Part shown: positions 1-13,921 of the stretch, piece after piece
How the letters are laid out: the number at the start of each line of letters is the position of its first letter
How positions within the stretch are numbered: the stretch's first letter is position 1
Assembly: GCA_018340805.1 (NCBI GenBank)
Contig: JACMZG010001908.1
Coordinates: 11,967,235 to 12,031,234, forward strand
Length of the DNA stretch: 64,000 bases
Source: Microvelia longipes
Taxonomy: Eukaryota; Arthropoda; Insecta; Hemiptera; Veliidae
Direction of reading: 5' to 3'
The notes under the pieces: model-generated
What the model was told of the DNA's origin: nothing
The model's database searches: none
The model's input: only the letters and a program-made list of their open reading frames with translations
Position numbers and translations under genes: made by a program

Positions 1-327
1 CATAAACTAATAAGTCTCTTTTATTACAACAATTAAGTCGTTCTATAAAAAAATGTTTGTCTTCACAAAAAGTTGGTAATAATTACCAATATGGATAACA
101 ATGCTCCAGAACACAATTTATTGTATAATTATAAACTTTAAAAATTAAAGAATTAACCTAGTTTGATCAAAATAGCATTAATATCCAAGATAATTCCAAA
201 TAAAGATTAAAGATTCAAATTTATATTCAGAAAACTGGTTCACATAATAATCCCACTCGTTTCCATAGATAGCATGACTCATCCTTACTCATGCATTATC
301 AACAAAGAGGAATAAACCAATACCATT

Positions 328-733
328 TACAGATGTATCGTCCAAGTATAAAAATCCCCAAGGTCATATGCATTTTGGGATCGACCAATCAGAGAAGCCG
401 GCTGCCAACCCTCTCTTGAAAGAGAAAAAAAAAAAATCCCTACTCCCATAACCCCTGTAGGAAAATAACTCCTTCCCGGCATTCGTTCACTTGTTTGTGG
501 TCTTCTTGTGTTTATTTCCCTTCACAATTCATTTTTTTCCACATTTGCATAATTCCTAAATAATAAAACTACACCAAAGAATTGTAGAAACATCGCCAAG
601 AAAACACGGGTACATAACCTGATTTGTTTACAAAGTTTTTCCCCGCTGCCTTTTTGTAGGGATTTTTTTTTTTTTAGAATCGGTGGTGCTTAAACTGAGC
701 TGTCAATATTTTTAAGGTCGTCGATACACTGTA
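328..733. mobile_element. MITE, CAGT-type ends, copy 1
   Basis: About 406 bp, clearly similar along its length to 40263-40672 and in reverse to 4688-5064. Shared internal blocks include AATCAGAGAAGCC and CACGGGTA. The ends are TACAG and CTGTA, more eroded here than in copy 2. TA followed by CAGT at the tips fits a Tc1/mariner-type non-autonomous element with a TA target duplication; that assignment is inference. No coding capacity. It lies in the intron or downstream flank of the partial gene at 896-1230. Confidence 0.6.
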
Positions 734-895
734 TTTACACATTTTGCTGTTTTCTGTTCATGATAGTTAAGAATTACAGCTATCCATCCGAAAACTGAAA
801 TTCAACTCCTTAATGGAGCAGATTTATCTTGGGAGCAATGGACACTTTAAACAACTAAGTTTCAAGAAACATGTGATAATAATATTAAAACTTAC

Positions 896-1230
896 TTATT
901 AGCTTCATTATCAACATATATGTACACAATGTGCTCAGAAAGTCTTAACTTATCGGACGTTGTTATTGGTTTTACTAATCCTTGAGCTTTCATAGAAGCT
1001 ATGCCCATTTGATCAATTACTTCAGCTACTGATGATAAAACAGTTCTGCAAAATGTAAAAACGGGACAGTTAACAAGAAATTTCGTCAACACCAAAAAAT
1101 TGATAAAAAATAAAAACAATATTTACCTTAACTGTCTGTTATCACATATCATTCCATCAGGTATAAGGTTGCTCCCAACTTTTGTTATGGGATTTTTAAA
1201 TAGATTGTTTATATTGAAGTTGAACTCCAT
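896..1230 (-). CDS. 5' exons of an unrecognised gene (partial)
   Basis: Two exons on the minus strand join in phase. Exon 1 (1127-1230) opens with ATG at 1230 and reads MEFNFNINNLFKNPITKVG, ending NRQL plus two bases before a GTAAAT donor. Exon 2 (896-1045) follows a TTTTGCAG acceptor, completes an Arg codon and reads TVLSSVAEVIDQMG, later HIVYIYVDNEAN, before a GTAAGT donor. The join gives about 84 residues with an amphipathic helical look, no signal peptide and no membrane segment. The splice sites, the phase match and the ordinary amino-acid composition argue for a real gene whose later exons lie beyond the left edge. I do not recognise the family and assign no function. It might instead be a decayed gene; only transcript data would decide. 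Confidence 0.5.
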
Positions 1231-1589
1231 TTTAGCACGATAGAATAAAACTAGTAATGGTAACAAAAAATAGAATTATAAACCGTTACAAGTACCCATA
1301 ACAGTACCTCATGCATGAACGGGGACACCTCTCATATGAAAAAACAACGAGAACAGGAGAAATCAAAACAAAAATATTTTTGACAACTTGCAATAATGAT
1401 TGTTTCCTAAATTAAGACTTACGAATCAAATTCCTTAACTAACAAGAAAGCCGCTTTGAAACAAGTAGCACGTATTTTTTCAGTTAATTTTATAATGAGC
1501 AATTTCATCCATATTTAACTTTCGAATCGTATTAACTTGTATTTTTGTTGAAGTGTTAAAATATCTCTCATTCCTTATTTTCATGTAAA
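1231..1589. other. AT-rich spacer, nothing recognised
   Basis: Upstream flank of the partial minus-strand gene at 896-1230. No ORF, repeat or clear promoter element was seen. Confidence 0.4.
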
Positions 1590-4124
1590 TAAGGTGCGAG
1601 CGCACGACCTGCATGGCTACACTGCCGGAGGGAGGTGGAGGACAACCTCGCTTTCAAATTACATTGTTCCTTATGTGCAGTTTTCGACTTTCTATATATG
1701 TCACGCGTTATTTTCAAAAATAATTTTTTTCTTGAACTTTCAAGTCCATTTTAATTTACTCAAAGGTTGTCTTTTTAAGAATTAAGAGTTAGATTACTTT
1801 TTAAATGTTTTTAAAAAAGACTTATTAAGCGTTAAAAAAAGGGTCTATGTTGTTCATTCTTCTTAAGAAGAATAAAGAAGAATATCAGTCCCTCAAACTT
1901 TCCCTCCACTTTTAGTTTGATGTAGTTCGTCAACAAGTATCATCTATAAATCGATACTCCATGGTAATCAAAAAATCTGATTTCTGATAAAACCTTTAAG
2001 AAAGTTAAACCTTTTTAAAGTTCGATGTAAAGTTATCTGAAAAGACTAAAGTCTTTTTAGTTAACTATAGTTCGATGCATAGTTTCAGGATGTAATAATT
2101 GTCCTTTAATATAATAATATACGGGTTAATAATTGTCCTTATTTATCACAATAGATAAAGTTATATGATACAATAATTGTTATTTTGTAGTTGATGATAA
2201 ACCTCTTAATAATTGAAGAGTCCTAGTTAATAAAGCTGCCTTTTTCCACAAATATGCAATTATGATGGAAATTATATATCAATTTTATGATTTCATTCTA
2301 AGTTCTCAATAATATTGGATCAGCCATAGGAGGAGGAAACGGTTTACTAGATGTGTGCACATTTATTTTTATATTTCAAGAACTATGCGAGTTGCAGATG
2401 TGGTTACGACCTCTCTCTATTAAGAAAACGTCATAACAACATAAAAAACACTTTTTTATTAGACAACTATTTTTTAAATTGATATGCGGTCCGCTTGACA
2501 TTAGTTGACTGCTCACAATGAAGAATATATATATAAATAGGAGCCATGTTACTCTTTGGCACATATATGTGCTGTAGTATGTTTTTCACTAAAGTTAAAT
2601 GAAAAATGATAGATCAAGGGTTGTCCAGGGGCTATATGACAAACCTCTTAAATGGTGTTGGTCATACAGTATAAGAATAAAATAAAAGAATTAATTCATC
2701 TGAATTTTATTACATATAACAATTTTGATGGTAAAGAAAGTTTAATATATTATCTTCATGAAGGTTGCAATGATGTTCATGGATTTCGCCCCGTGAAAAT
2801 TGATTTTCTTTGAGGTGGGCATTGCTTCGCGGATTGAAGTTTGATCTGGTCAAGAGTTCAGACTACATAATTAACTTGTAAGCAGAAGTTGAACATAAAT
2901 TAAGTAATGACATGAACCTTTAACAGTACTATAGACAAAGTTCATTCCACTGATGCCAATGTCTCAATGCATTCTTGTCGGTTAAAAAAGCTGGTATTCA
3001 GTCTTCCAGATGATAAAATGAATAGAATATATTGATTTCCCATTAATTATGTACTACACAAAGCACAATCCCCAAAGTGACTGATATTCCACATCATAAT
3101 AGCTGATACACAAAATAATTGTATTATAACAAATATATCTTTGTTGTAAGTGCAAAGTAACACAATTGTACTAATTCCATAATACATACAAATCAACTAA
3201 AATAACATTGACGTCTAGCAGTACGAAGCAAATTGAAAATAAATCTTCCGAGAACATGTAAATTATCCTTGGAATTAAGCACATGGGCGTGCACATGTGA
3301 TGATAACTCAAGCCAATTTACAAAAATAAATTAAATATTGAACGTAACTAAAGTAAACAACAGTCCTTTAAAAACACAGTTTTTTTCACTCAACTTGAAC
3401 ACCAGTAAACTTAAAAATAATGCTAAACTAAACTTAGAGGCTCATTCTGAACGTACAACATTCTAGATCACAAATATAAGCATCTCCAGTAATGAAACTA
3501 CTAATAAAAAAATAATAAGTAAAAAAAACTACCAGAAGAATTTTTTTCCTATATAAGCGCCATTGATTAATCAGTTGTTTGTTATCCTACCTCATAACTA
3601 AAAACATGCACTGATATATTAACATATCATAATTAAAAAATAAAGAGTTTACACTATTCTTAATTATTTTCATGTTTAAACAAAAATCGAACTTTAAGAA
3701 TGTAAACAAATCTTGATTTGTTACATTACATCAAAAAATTGATTTTTTGATTATCTGGAGTATCAAACTATAGATGATACTTGTTGACGAACTACATCAA
3801 ACTAAAAATGGAGGGAAAGTTTGAGGGACTGATATTCTTCTTTATTCTTCTTAAGAAGAATGAACAACATAGACCCTTTTTTTAACGCTTAATAAGTCTT
3901 TTTTAAAAACATTTAAAGTAATCTAATCCTAATTCTTAAAAAGACAACCTTTGAGTAAATGAAAATGGACTCGAAAGTTCAAGAAAAAAAATATTTTTGA
4001 AAATAACGCGTGACATATATAGAAAGTCGAAAACTGCACATAAGGAACAATGTAATTTGAAAGCGAGGTTGTCCTCCACCTCCCTCCGGCAGTGTAGCCA
4101 TGCAGGTCGTGCGCTCGCACCTTA
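1590..4124. mobile_element. 2.5 kb element with about 400-bp terminal inverted repeats
   Basis: The left arm (about 1590-1985) is repeated in reverse at about 3740-4124 with only scattered differences. The outer tips read TAAGGTGCGAGCGCACGACC and its complement, and the inner arms share a block centred on a CTTAAGAAG palindrome (around 1862 and 3852). The roughly 1.7 kb between the arms has no substantial ORF, so this is a non-autonomous or decayed foldback-type element. A short open frame appears in both arms and is simply the repeat read twice. A clean target-site duplication could not be fixed because the flanks are AT-rich. Superfamily not assigned. Confidence 0.7.
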
Positions 4125-4687
4125 TAAGCAAAACAAATTAGCGTTTGCATCCTAGCACTAAAGGCTGTAGCAGATTAGTTTTAAAACGTACTACTTTATT
4201 TTTAGTTTGATAGCACAACACTGGTTCGTTTTCTCTTTTGTCAAAATAAAATATTTCAGACAGAGCTTTCCATTGAGCATATTGCACTTTCTGTATAATG
4301 ATTATTTCTTTATATGCGTTAAGCATGCTTACATTGCAAGCACTATACATTTATTATATGTAAACATTACAAGCATGCTTACCTGTAATGTGTTGTTGTA
4401 TCACCTGGTAAATGTTTATATTATGATTTTGTTTTTAGATAATTAAGCTTTTTATTTATTAGTGATGCAATAATGCGTTCAAATTATTTTATTTAATTTT
4501 AATTATGCTTATAAATAACTATTCCCACCAGGGGTTGACACAAATTAACAGCAAAAACTTAGACTACTAGTACTATAAGTGTCGATGGAAGTACAGTCAC
4601 AGTAAAGTATAAAAGGCAGTACAGTAACATTAAAGGATGGACGGAGTTAGGAGCCTGTTAATATCATGCTATATTTGAACAGGCACT

Positions 4688-5064
4688 TACAGTAGACTAC
4701 TTTAAAAATCTTGACAGGTCAGTTTAGGCACAGCCGATTCTAAAAAATAAATTCCTTATAAGAAGGGAGCAGAAAAAACTTTGTAAACAAACCAAGGATA
4801 TTTCACCCGTGTTTTCTTGGCGATGTATTTTACATTTCTTTTGTGAACTTTTCAGTTTATAATCTCATTTTAATGATCTATAGAAAGTAGTTTTTCAAAA
4901 CTATGTAAACACAAGAAGAACCACTAACAAAGTGAACGATTGCCGGGAAGGAGGTTATTTCCCAACAGCGGTTATGAGGGAAGGGATTTTTCCTCTTTTT
5001 CTGATTGGCCAATTACCACAATGCCAATGACCTCTGAAATTCTCTAACTAAATGATAGACTGTA
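4688..5064. mobile_element. MITE, CAGT-type ends, copy 3 (reverse)
   Basis: Inverted relative of the elements at 328-733 and 40263-40672. It starts TACAGTAGACTACTTTAAAA and ends with AAATGATAGACTGTA. Internal blocks such as CACCCGTGTTTTCTTGG and CTGATTGGCC are complements of those in the other copies. About 377 bp, no ORF. Confidence 0.65.
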
Positions 5065-5597
5065 ATGCACATAAAAACAAATACATTGCTTTCATTTCTA
5101 GCAAGGTCTAAAAAACAATAAATATATATTTCACTCCAATTAATTATATTCTCTCTATTAATTTCAAGAACAAGCAAAAAAAAGTAATAACACAAGGAAT
5201 GCAATAAGAAATATTCTTTATTAGTAATCAAACATACAAAATAGTGATAGTAGTGCAATTTTCTTTTAATAATAAGAAAATAAGAGGTTTTACATAAATA
5301 AACATAAATTTTCCACCTCTTTGACAAAGAAAAGCAGCAACATGAGAGCCCATGAAAAGCTTTAGAACTAAAACTGAAAAATTTTGGTTGTCCTAGGTTA
5401 AATGAACCACTTATAATTAATAAACCATTTTAATTTTAGGATCAAATTAGAACATCATTTAAAAATGATTATGGCTATTAATATCATAATAAGCAATGAT
5501 CATTTTTTTTTTTGTAAATCTGCATCTTACAGTTTTAGTTATGACAAAAAACTGATAAATGTTGATTTACATACACATATGTATATATAACATATAC

Positions 5598-5653
<56 letters not shown>

Positions 5654-5655
5654 TA

Positions 5656-5729
<74 letters not shown>

Positions 5730-6540
5730 GACTTAGCCACATACAATAGTTCCCTGCTAATAATATAGGTTCTTTACCCTTAAAGCAAAATAAAAGAATA
5801 TATTTATCACAATTTTGTTTTCTTTAGTAAGAATTATTATATAGGAAATAAATAAATAGTACGAAAAGTAGGAGAAAACATAAGCATAAATAAATGAGAT
5901 AATAAAACATAAAGAAAAACATAAGAGATCTTACAATCAAAACATTTTTGCTATTACTTCACAAGAATTATTTTCAAAATAATATATAATAAATCATTCT
6001 ATAGTATCAAGTTTTGCAAAACATGAAATATTGACAATATAATAGTGGAAGAGACAGTCAGATGTAACACAGATCTTTGCACAATTATATGCATCTTTAT
6101 GCAATTAGAATGAGGCAAATATTTTTACTTTTACTTACCATACAAAGAAGTTACTAATTAGTCAGTAACGTAAAAGCTTTATTTGGATAAGATAAAGGCC
6201 ATCAGCTTTTATTGCAAATAACGAAATGAAACTTAATAGTTAAAAATCAATAGGATACATTTGTTCAGGCCCGTAGCCGGCTAGAAAATTGGAGGGAGGG
6301 GGAGGGCATAACCAATCCTAAAAGGGGCTGAGTTTCGCACACCCCAAGTTTGTCCCCTGGCTACGAGTCTGAATTTATTATGAACTAAACACAGATTTTA
6401 GAATTTATTTTAGCAATATCTCGAAGAATATAAAGCTTATGTGTAGCATGGCTCCCTTTGATTTTTGGTCACTAAAAAAAACAATTATTTCAATTGAGCA
6501 AGTTGAATTGGTTGTAAGGTCTCATATTGATGGTGAGGAA
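5065..6540. other. 3' flank of UCHL3 with TA microsatellite
   Basis: No gene seen. It contains a long TA run at about 5599-5728. The open frames here come from TA codons (Tyr/Ile) and are not genes. The UCHL3 polyadenylation site should lie in this stretch, but no single AATAAA can be chosen. About 6270-6360 is less AT-rich (GGAGGGAGGGGGAGGG) and may be a repeat fragment. Confidence 0.4.
5599..5728. repeat. (TA)n microsatellite
   Basis: About 130 bp of nearly pure alternating TA with a few TT/TA interruptions. It can fold back on itself. Further TA runs lie at 6771-6843, 13846-13920, 22439-22530, 51034-51170 and 51226-51442. Confidence 0.9.
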
Positions 6541-6768
6541 CTAGTCTAGATTAGCAGCAAGAGCACAGATTCCAAATCTCAGCTCAGATTCATCCCTTTC
6601 CATCCATTTCATAAGAAGAGCTGCAGTGTCCTGCAAATTAAAAGTCATGCATGACTTTACATGTTCAAGATACATTGATAGGTTGCACATATGAAGGAAG
6701 TAAAGAAAGGAGTAGGGGTTCGATTCTATTTAGCCTCCTGATTCTAAAAATAGATATCTTAAAAAATG

Positions 6769-6820
<52 letters not shown>

Positions 6821-9800
6821 AATAATATTATATATATATATATCACATTCTTCTTGGAAAGATCTAAGCTGAGCTATATAGCACAGTTTTAATGCTTCCT
6901 TTTCTCAGAAAAATTGGTTCCAGCACTTTAGTTTACTGAATCAAACCATAAGCCCATTATTTCATGCACAAAAGAAAAATCAAATTGCACAGGGATATAT
7001 CACAATATGTCATGAAAATGAATAGTGGCTCTAAAAAACAGAACAAACTAATTAGATTCATTAGTTTGTTATAAGTAAAATCCTACCAATGTTTTTAAAT
7101 TTGTTATGAAAATAAACATCTTTCAAGCCACCTTCTGTCATATATATGAGATAACAAATATATTACCTGTACAAATGTATCAGGAGATGTTGGTCCATGA
7201 TTGATCGGGAACGACTTTCTTCCATCTAAACAAACCAAGACGAAACATATGGAGAATGAAAAAAACAAAATTGAAACCTAGTTTAGATTTTGTAGATAAT
7301 CCTGCATATATAATAATAATAAAATGTTTTATTTGCGAAGATACATTCTCTGTATATACAAAAGTAAAAAAAAATATAAAGATATATATACATAAAAAAA
7401 ATTACAATGCTTTACATATCACATAAATCCAGTTTAAAATAATTATCTGTTGAGTACAATGGATATTTTTATTAAAAAGGTTTTTACTTTTTTACAAAAT
7501 ATTTCGAAAGACATACTTCTGATTTCAGGTTTAACTGCATTAAAAACTTAATTCTTAGTATACCTTGCCCCACTCTGGCCTTTTCTAGCCTATGTTGATT
7601 AATGAGTAAATTATTTTTATTTCTGGTTAATTAATTATACATGTAGTTATTTTTATTTAACATAACATGTTCATTACTTTTAATATGCTTTAAACTATAG
7701 TATATGTACAGACAATAGAAAGTTAAAATATTCTGCTTAATAAAAAAGTTCTTTACAGTGAGAGTTTCTTTTGACACCAGACAAAATCCTTACAGCACTT
7801 TTTTGTTTGATAAGTATCTCCTGTGACTCGGCATGTCCTCCAAGGAGGATTCCATAAACAATATTGCTCTCTATGAGAGCATGATAAGCTGATTTTGTTG
7901 ATATGATGTCTTCACAGGTACTTTTATTTAAAAAACCTCAAGAAGTAATTTACCAGCAGGGTCTCAAAAAGTCTAACACGGTGTGTTTGAATCCTGCATA
8001 GCTTACCTTATAGCTTAGATTAATAATATAAGGGCACCCCTGAATAAAGGATAATATAAAAGAGCTTTTCTTAAAATAAGAAATTCAAATAAATTTATGC
8101 CTAACTTATTATACAATATATCTGAACCTAATTCGCTCAAATTAGAAATTAGTATTGCCAACCTGACAACTTTAACTTTAAATCGCGAATAAGTTAAAAT
8201 AGTATTATCAAGACACTGCTAAATTTGCCAATGTTGAGTTCTAACTCTATCCGTGGTTTATATTAGATTTTTCATCTTTTATTACTTATATACTTATTAT
8301 GTATATCTCTTTACTTGAAACCATTATTTAATAATAATAAGATTAATTCATAGTTTGACGGCTCTTCGCGGGCTGTACCACCAAGGCTATGTACAAGTAA
8401 TTTATAGTAAGATCTAAAAACTTAAGTAAACAAATCCATGTTAAACAATTTGTATTCATTGTTTTTATTTCTTTGTAGATCTCCATGTAAAAGGAGACAC
8501 AGTTAGGGTTTACTTATAGTCCAAGAGCCAGGGCTAAAAAATGTGACTCATTTTGTACTTCAAACCAAATTTTTCTGAAAATATACCTTAAATTATGAAG
8601 GAAAAGCATAGTCTGCCTATCCAGAGTGGAGCCCTTAATATGAATGCGCTCGCTCAAAATATTACAAAATCACACAAATTCCTGTTTTCTTGCAATAAGT
8701 GGTCCCCTGTAGGTTGTGTGCAAAACATGAAGAGAACATTCATTAAAGCTGATAAAATTTCTTATAAAACGAGTGTTTTTTCATCAAAATCGTATAACTA
8801 CAATTAAAGTTATGACATTTTGTTAAATGGTCATAAAAAATGCACAAAAATTCAATATTTTTTCAAAGAATGTTGACTGCATAAATGAACAATTTTTTTG
8901 ATATTTTTGAAAGAGCCATAACTTTAGTAGTAGTCATCCATTTGGATGATTAACCTCTTGTTTTATAGAAAATTTTATCACCTTTATAAAATGTTCTTTT
9001 CATGTTTTGCACATGACCCACAGGGAACCACTTATTTCAAGAAAACTGAAATGTGTGCGATTTTATAAAATTTTTATCAGACGCAATCATATAAAGGGCT
9101 CCACTCTCAATAGGCAGACTGTGTTTTTTCTATATAATTTAAGGTATAATTTTAGAAAAATTTGGTTTAAAGTAGTACAAAATAATTCACATTTTTCCAA
9201 GTCCGACTCTTGGACTATTAGAACCCGAACATAAACCAGACGTTTGTTTTTTATTATAAACCAGACCTTTAGCACGTAGATAATTATGGCACCATATCTT
9301 ATAGTTAGGAATTTCATAGTTATTCTGACTATAAGTTTTTTTTCACCTTCACTGATTAAACTGAACACTTATGAAATAATAGAAAATTATGAGTTACCTA
9401 GTTCATAGAGACCTCCATCTTTGTGTACAAAGGCAACGAAATGATGTTCAATGGGAGTCTGAGGAGTTGGAGCCTGCCAACAAACAATAACACAAACTTC
9501 ATTACTCACTCCTGGAATATCTGGTAACTGTTTTAAAGAACAATTATTAAGAGGGGTGATCACGGTGAAGTTTAGTAACCAAGTAACATACCTGTAACTT
9601 ATAAAATAAATAAAATAAAATAAATAAAATAAAATAAAACCTTTATTATTTCATTATGAACTATAGCCTTAGCATAAAAACAATAGAAATTCGTCAATTA
9701 AATAACATTATAAAACTTATTACTAAAAACAGAGAGCAACACTTACAGAACAAACAAAAATTTTAAAAACACACTTATATCACAATTATTATTTTAAATT

Positions 9801-12800
9801 CCTTTGACTAGGTATTCCTTAATACTATAAATACATTAATGGTAAGTTTTTCTTTAACAAGTTTCTTAAAATCACTTAATTCTAATGCTTTAGTTTGATT
9901 ATCGAGTCTATTAAATAATTTTATACCTAAATTTGAATGACCAGTCTCGGATTTACTTAATCTATGTTGTTCTATAACTAAATTATTGCTATTAACATGC
10001 TTAGTATTATACTTATGACTAGGTTTCCTAAAGCTATTAATGTTAGATTTAATATAAATTAAAGAATGTAAAATAAATAAATTTATCACAGTCATAACAC
10101 CTAATTGTTTGAATACAGGTTTACAAGTTTCCTGCTGCTCATATTCATAATTATTCTCAATATTTTCTTCTGTATTAATAATATACTCTCGGTGTTAACA
10201 TGCCCCCAGAGAAGTATGGCATAACATATCCTACTCTCCACCAATGCTCTGTACACAGTAACCAGCGTGTCTACAGGTAAGTATTTATTTAATTTTCTAA
10301 ATATAAAGACATTCTTTGATAGTTTTTTCTCTATACTAGTTATATTATCTTTCCATGTAAGTTTTTGATCTATAACTACACCTAGGAAATTAACACTATC
10401 TTGCTTACAATTTAATTTTAAGCTTAATACTAATTTCTGTGTTTATTTATGGAGAAGTTGTTGGCAGTCATCCATTCTTCTATGCATTCCATAGCTTCGT
10501 CTCCAGCTTCCCTCAAAATTTGAGCATCCTGGTGCGAATGGATGGTGTTAGTATCATCCGCATACGTGATTAATAATTCTTTGACTATATTTACTTTTTT
10601 GTTGCTTTTTGTTTCAGGTTTCTGAGGTTGGTCTCTGGTTGCAGGTGTAATTGGCACTGGTGTATTTTTCCTGCTCTTCATGAACTCTTCCAGATCATTG
10701 GTGTCGGTAAGGTAGAGTACGGTTCCTAGATTCGAACCCTGTACTACTCCGCCTCGAACTATCTCAATTCCAGAGACTTGTCCTTTGAAAACGACATACT
10801 GAGGTCTATCTGTAAGATATTCATCTAAGATCCTTAACGCATTACCTTGGATGTTTAATAGTTTACTTTTCTCCAACAATACTGGTTTAGGAACATTATC
10901 AAAAGCTTTTGATTGATCAATACATGTTAACAGCGCATGTTCTCCCTTCTCGAAGCACTCTATTGTACTTTGTACTAGTTTTAATACTGCTTTCTCAGTA
11001 GATCTATTTTTTCGGTAAGCGTACTGTGATTGTGACAATAAACTGTTCTTTTCAAGGTAGTGTACAAGCTGTTCTCTAATCACTATCTCAAGCACTTTAC
11101 CAAAAATAGGAGCGATACTTATTGGTCTATAATTGCCTGCTTCGTTAATATCACCTTTTTTATAGACTGGGGTTATTTTTGATTTTCAGTGCTTGTGGAA
11201 AATGTCCTTGTATTAAGCAGTTATTGATAATCCGAGTTAGAGGTTTTATAATTGTTGGATAAATGTTTTTAAGTAAACTATTAGACAGACCATAGTAGTC
11301 CTGTGCTTTAGAATTGCTCATATTTTTAATAACTTTTTCAATGTTCTCTTCTGTTACAGGAACTAGGAATAGAATATCTTTATGCGGTAGCTTATGTTGG
11401 TAACATTTCCTAGCTAATCATTTCCTATATATCTTGTTAAACAAATTACTTTGGTACCTGAACTCAGTAACCCAAAAAAGGTTTAGTAAAGTAACCTGGT
11501 CACCTATTGTAGGGATTAAGGTATCTTAATTTATATCATTTGATACTACCGAGTTATGAAACAATTATATTGTGTATCTTAACTTGTTTATCTTAACCTG
11601 GTCACCTATTGTAGGGATTAAGGTATCTTAATTTATATCATTTGATACTACCGAGTTATGAAACAATTATATTGTGTAACTTAACTTGTTTATTTATTTA
11701 TTTTGTACATTCTAATCATGGGCAGACTTTGGGAGAAGATTGGAGAGAGGGGATGTCCCCAAAATTTTATTTTATAAGCCTCCTTTGTCTATTCAATGGT
11801 TGAAAACTATAGTTTATCAGGGGCTTACCCTTCTCTAAACTCTTGTTGGAAAGATCACTTTTAAAACTAAATGTTTATTTAAACAAAAATAATTCGTGAA
11901 TCAGTGCTTACATTTTGTATAAGATTTGTTCTCAAATATATATCGCTCACTTAATTGAAACAGTTTAGACTTGTTTTGCAACATTTATGAAATTATAGAT
12001 TGAACTAAACCCATTGTAGAGTTTATTAAAAAAAAAGATTTAAAAGTCTTATTTTAAGACTTTACTTTTTTTTACTTAGGTAAATAGGAAAATTGCATAT
12101 TTGATCCTATGCAAGTATATTGGATTTTTGTTTATCTATTTTGATTTTGGTTACTATTCACTTTTTTCGTTTCTAATCATTACTAATAATTTTAGGCATA
12201 GAAGAGTTTCAGTGATTGCTATTCACTAGTTTTTAAATTTCTGACGTAGTTAGAATTTTTCCCAACTTATCATTTCTGTATTTTTTTTTTTAATTTTTCT
12301 ACTTATACTTACTATTTCTACGCATGACTAGGTTATTAGTAACTAAAACATTTTTATTTTCTTTTTCTTTTTTTAGATATTTACATGAATATGGTTGGAA
12401 TAACAAGCGAAATATCATAAAGCATGAATAAATAATTTAACAACCATAAGTAGTCTCTTTAGTATCCCTAAAAAGAAATCATTAAATTGTGTCTCTTATC
12501 TCAAAAGTTTGTTAAAAAATGATATTAAAAAATCTTAAAAGAAAGAAAAAGTCTAAGTAAGTGGATTATAAAAGCCATAGTAGTATTTGACTGGTCTTTA
12601 ATACTTCCTTGAACTTCAATAATTTTTCTGTATTGATTTAGTATTTACAAACTAATCCACCATCATGTCATTTCTAGTCAAGATATGATATTACAATATG
12701 ACGATATTATTTAGTAAAACTAACTAGGGAGAGGGGGTAATTTTTAATCTTCTTATAATTCATGAGACGTTTAAAATCAATAAGAGTAGAAAACAAAACT

Positions 12801-13877
12801 ACATCCATAATTCCGTTTGTGTTCGACACAAAATAAATGTAGGTTTTAATTCTATAATTAAACAGAATTAATGATATAGATTCCAGACATAGACTTGAAG
12901 TTCCAGACGGAAGGGTATAGGATGCTTCTTTTCTCCCTACACCAGAGGTCTTGGGTTCACTACATGGGCTGTATTCTCAGTTTTTATCATACATTGATAG
13001 CAACTAAAATATACATAGTTAATGCTTTGAGAACAGCGGATAGTGAAACACCATTTGAAATTATGGTTCCTAAACTGTGGATTCTGAAGACCTATTTTTA
13101 TTGACCTACTTTATTTTGTTATTGAAGAAAATAAAGATAGATTTTGAATCATCACGGAATTCTATGAATCGATTTATTAATAAGCTCTAGTAATAATGAT
13201 AATTAATCATGTTGATAGATAATGTTTCACGATAGACAATAATGTTAATCAAGTTGCTAATAAGGTTCTTTTAGAAAACACAGACAGAAATCATTTATAA
13301 CCGATAAAGATAATTAATAATAACATGAATAATTCAGGGAGATTAATGTACCTTATCGACAATAAGCTATAAGAACATGGAAATAACTCTAGAGGGAGAG
13401 GGGTGCTTTCATAAACACTTAATGGTAAAAGACTTTAGGTTGTTTTAGGCAATTGAAATGCCAGACAGTGTAAGAAAATTTACCAATTAATCCATTCAAT
13501 AAAAAATCTCTAGAACACGATCCTGCCCTTATCCCGAGTAGCTAACATTTAAGTTCTTCAAACATATTGAAGAGCTCCAGAGGCAGCATAGAACCAATCA
13601 AGTTTAACTGAATAGCCACTTCAATATACAAAATACACTTTTGGGTAAATATATTCTTATAATTGGTCACTCCAGAGTACTAATTTCTTTGTTTGCTATT
13701 GTGAGTATTGCACATTATTGAAAGTGTGGTAAATATATAACGCAATGATAAAAATTTTGAGTTTAAGCCAACAAACCAATTTTTTTTTGGTTTGTACTAC
13801 TTACCAAGTAAAATATTAATTTTCTGCAAATACACACACACACAACATATATATATATATATATATATAATATATAT

Positions 13878-13921
<44 letters not shown>

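Noticed and set aside
1594..1785. Matching frames at 1594-1785 and 3929-4150 as a duplicated gene
   Set aside because: They are the two inverted arms of one element; the products are short and the frames end at random.
5559..5768. Tyr/Ile-rich frames over TA runs (also 6651, 22223, 51012 and 51212)
   Set aside because: Alternating TA encodes Tyr-Ile endlessly; these are microsatellites.
12930..12970. A tRNA or tRNA-derived SINE suggested by GGTCTTGGGTTCAC
   Set aside because: No A box at the right distance, no cloverleaf and no second copy.
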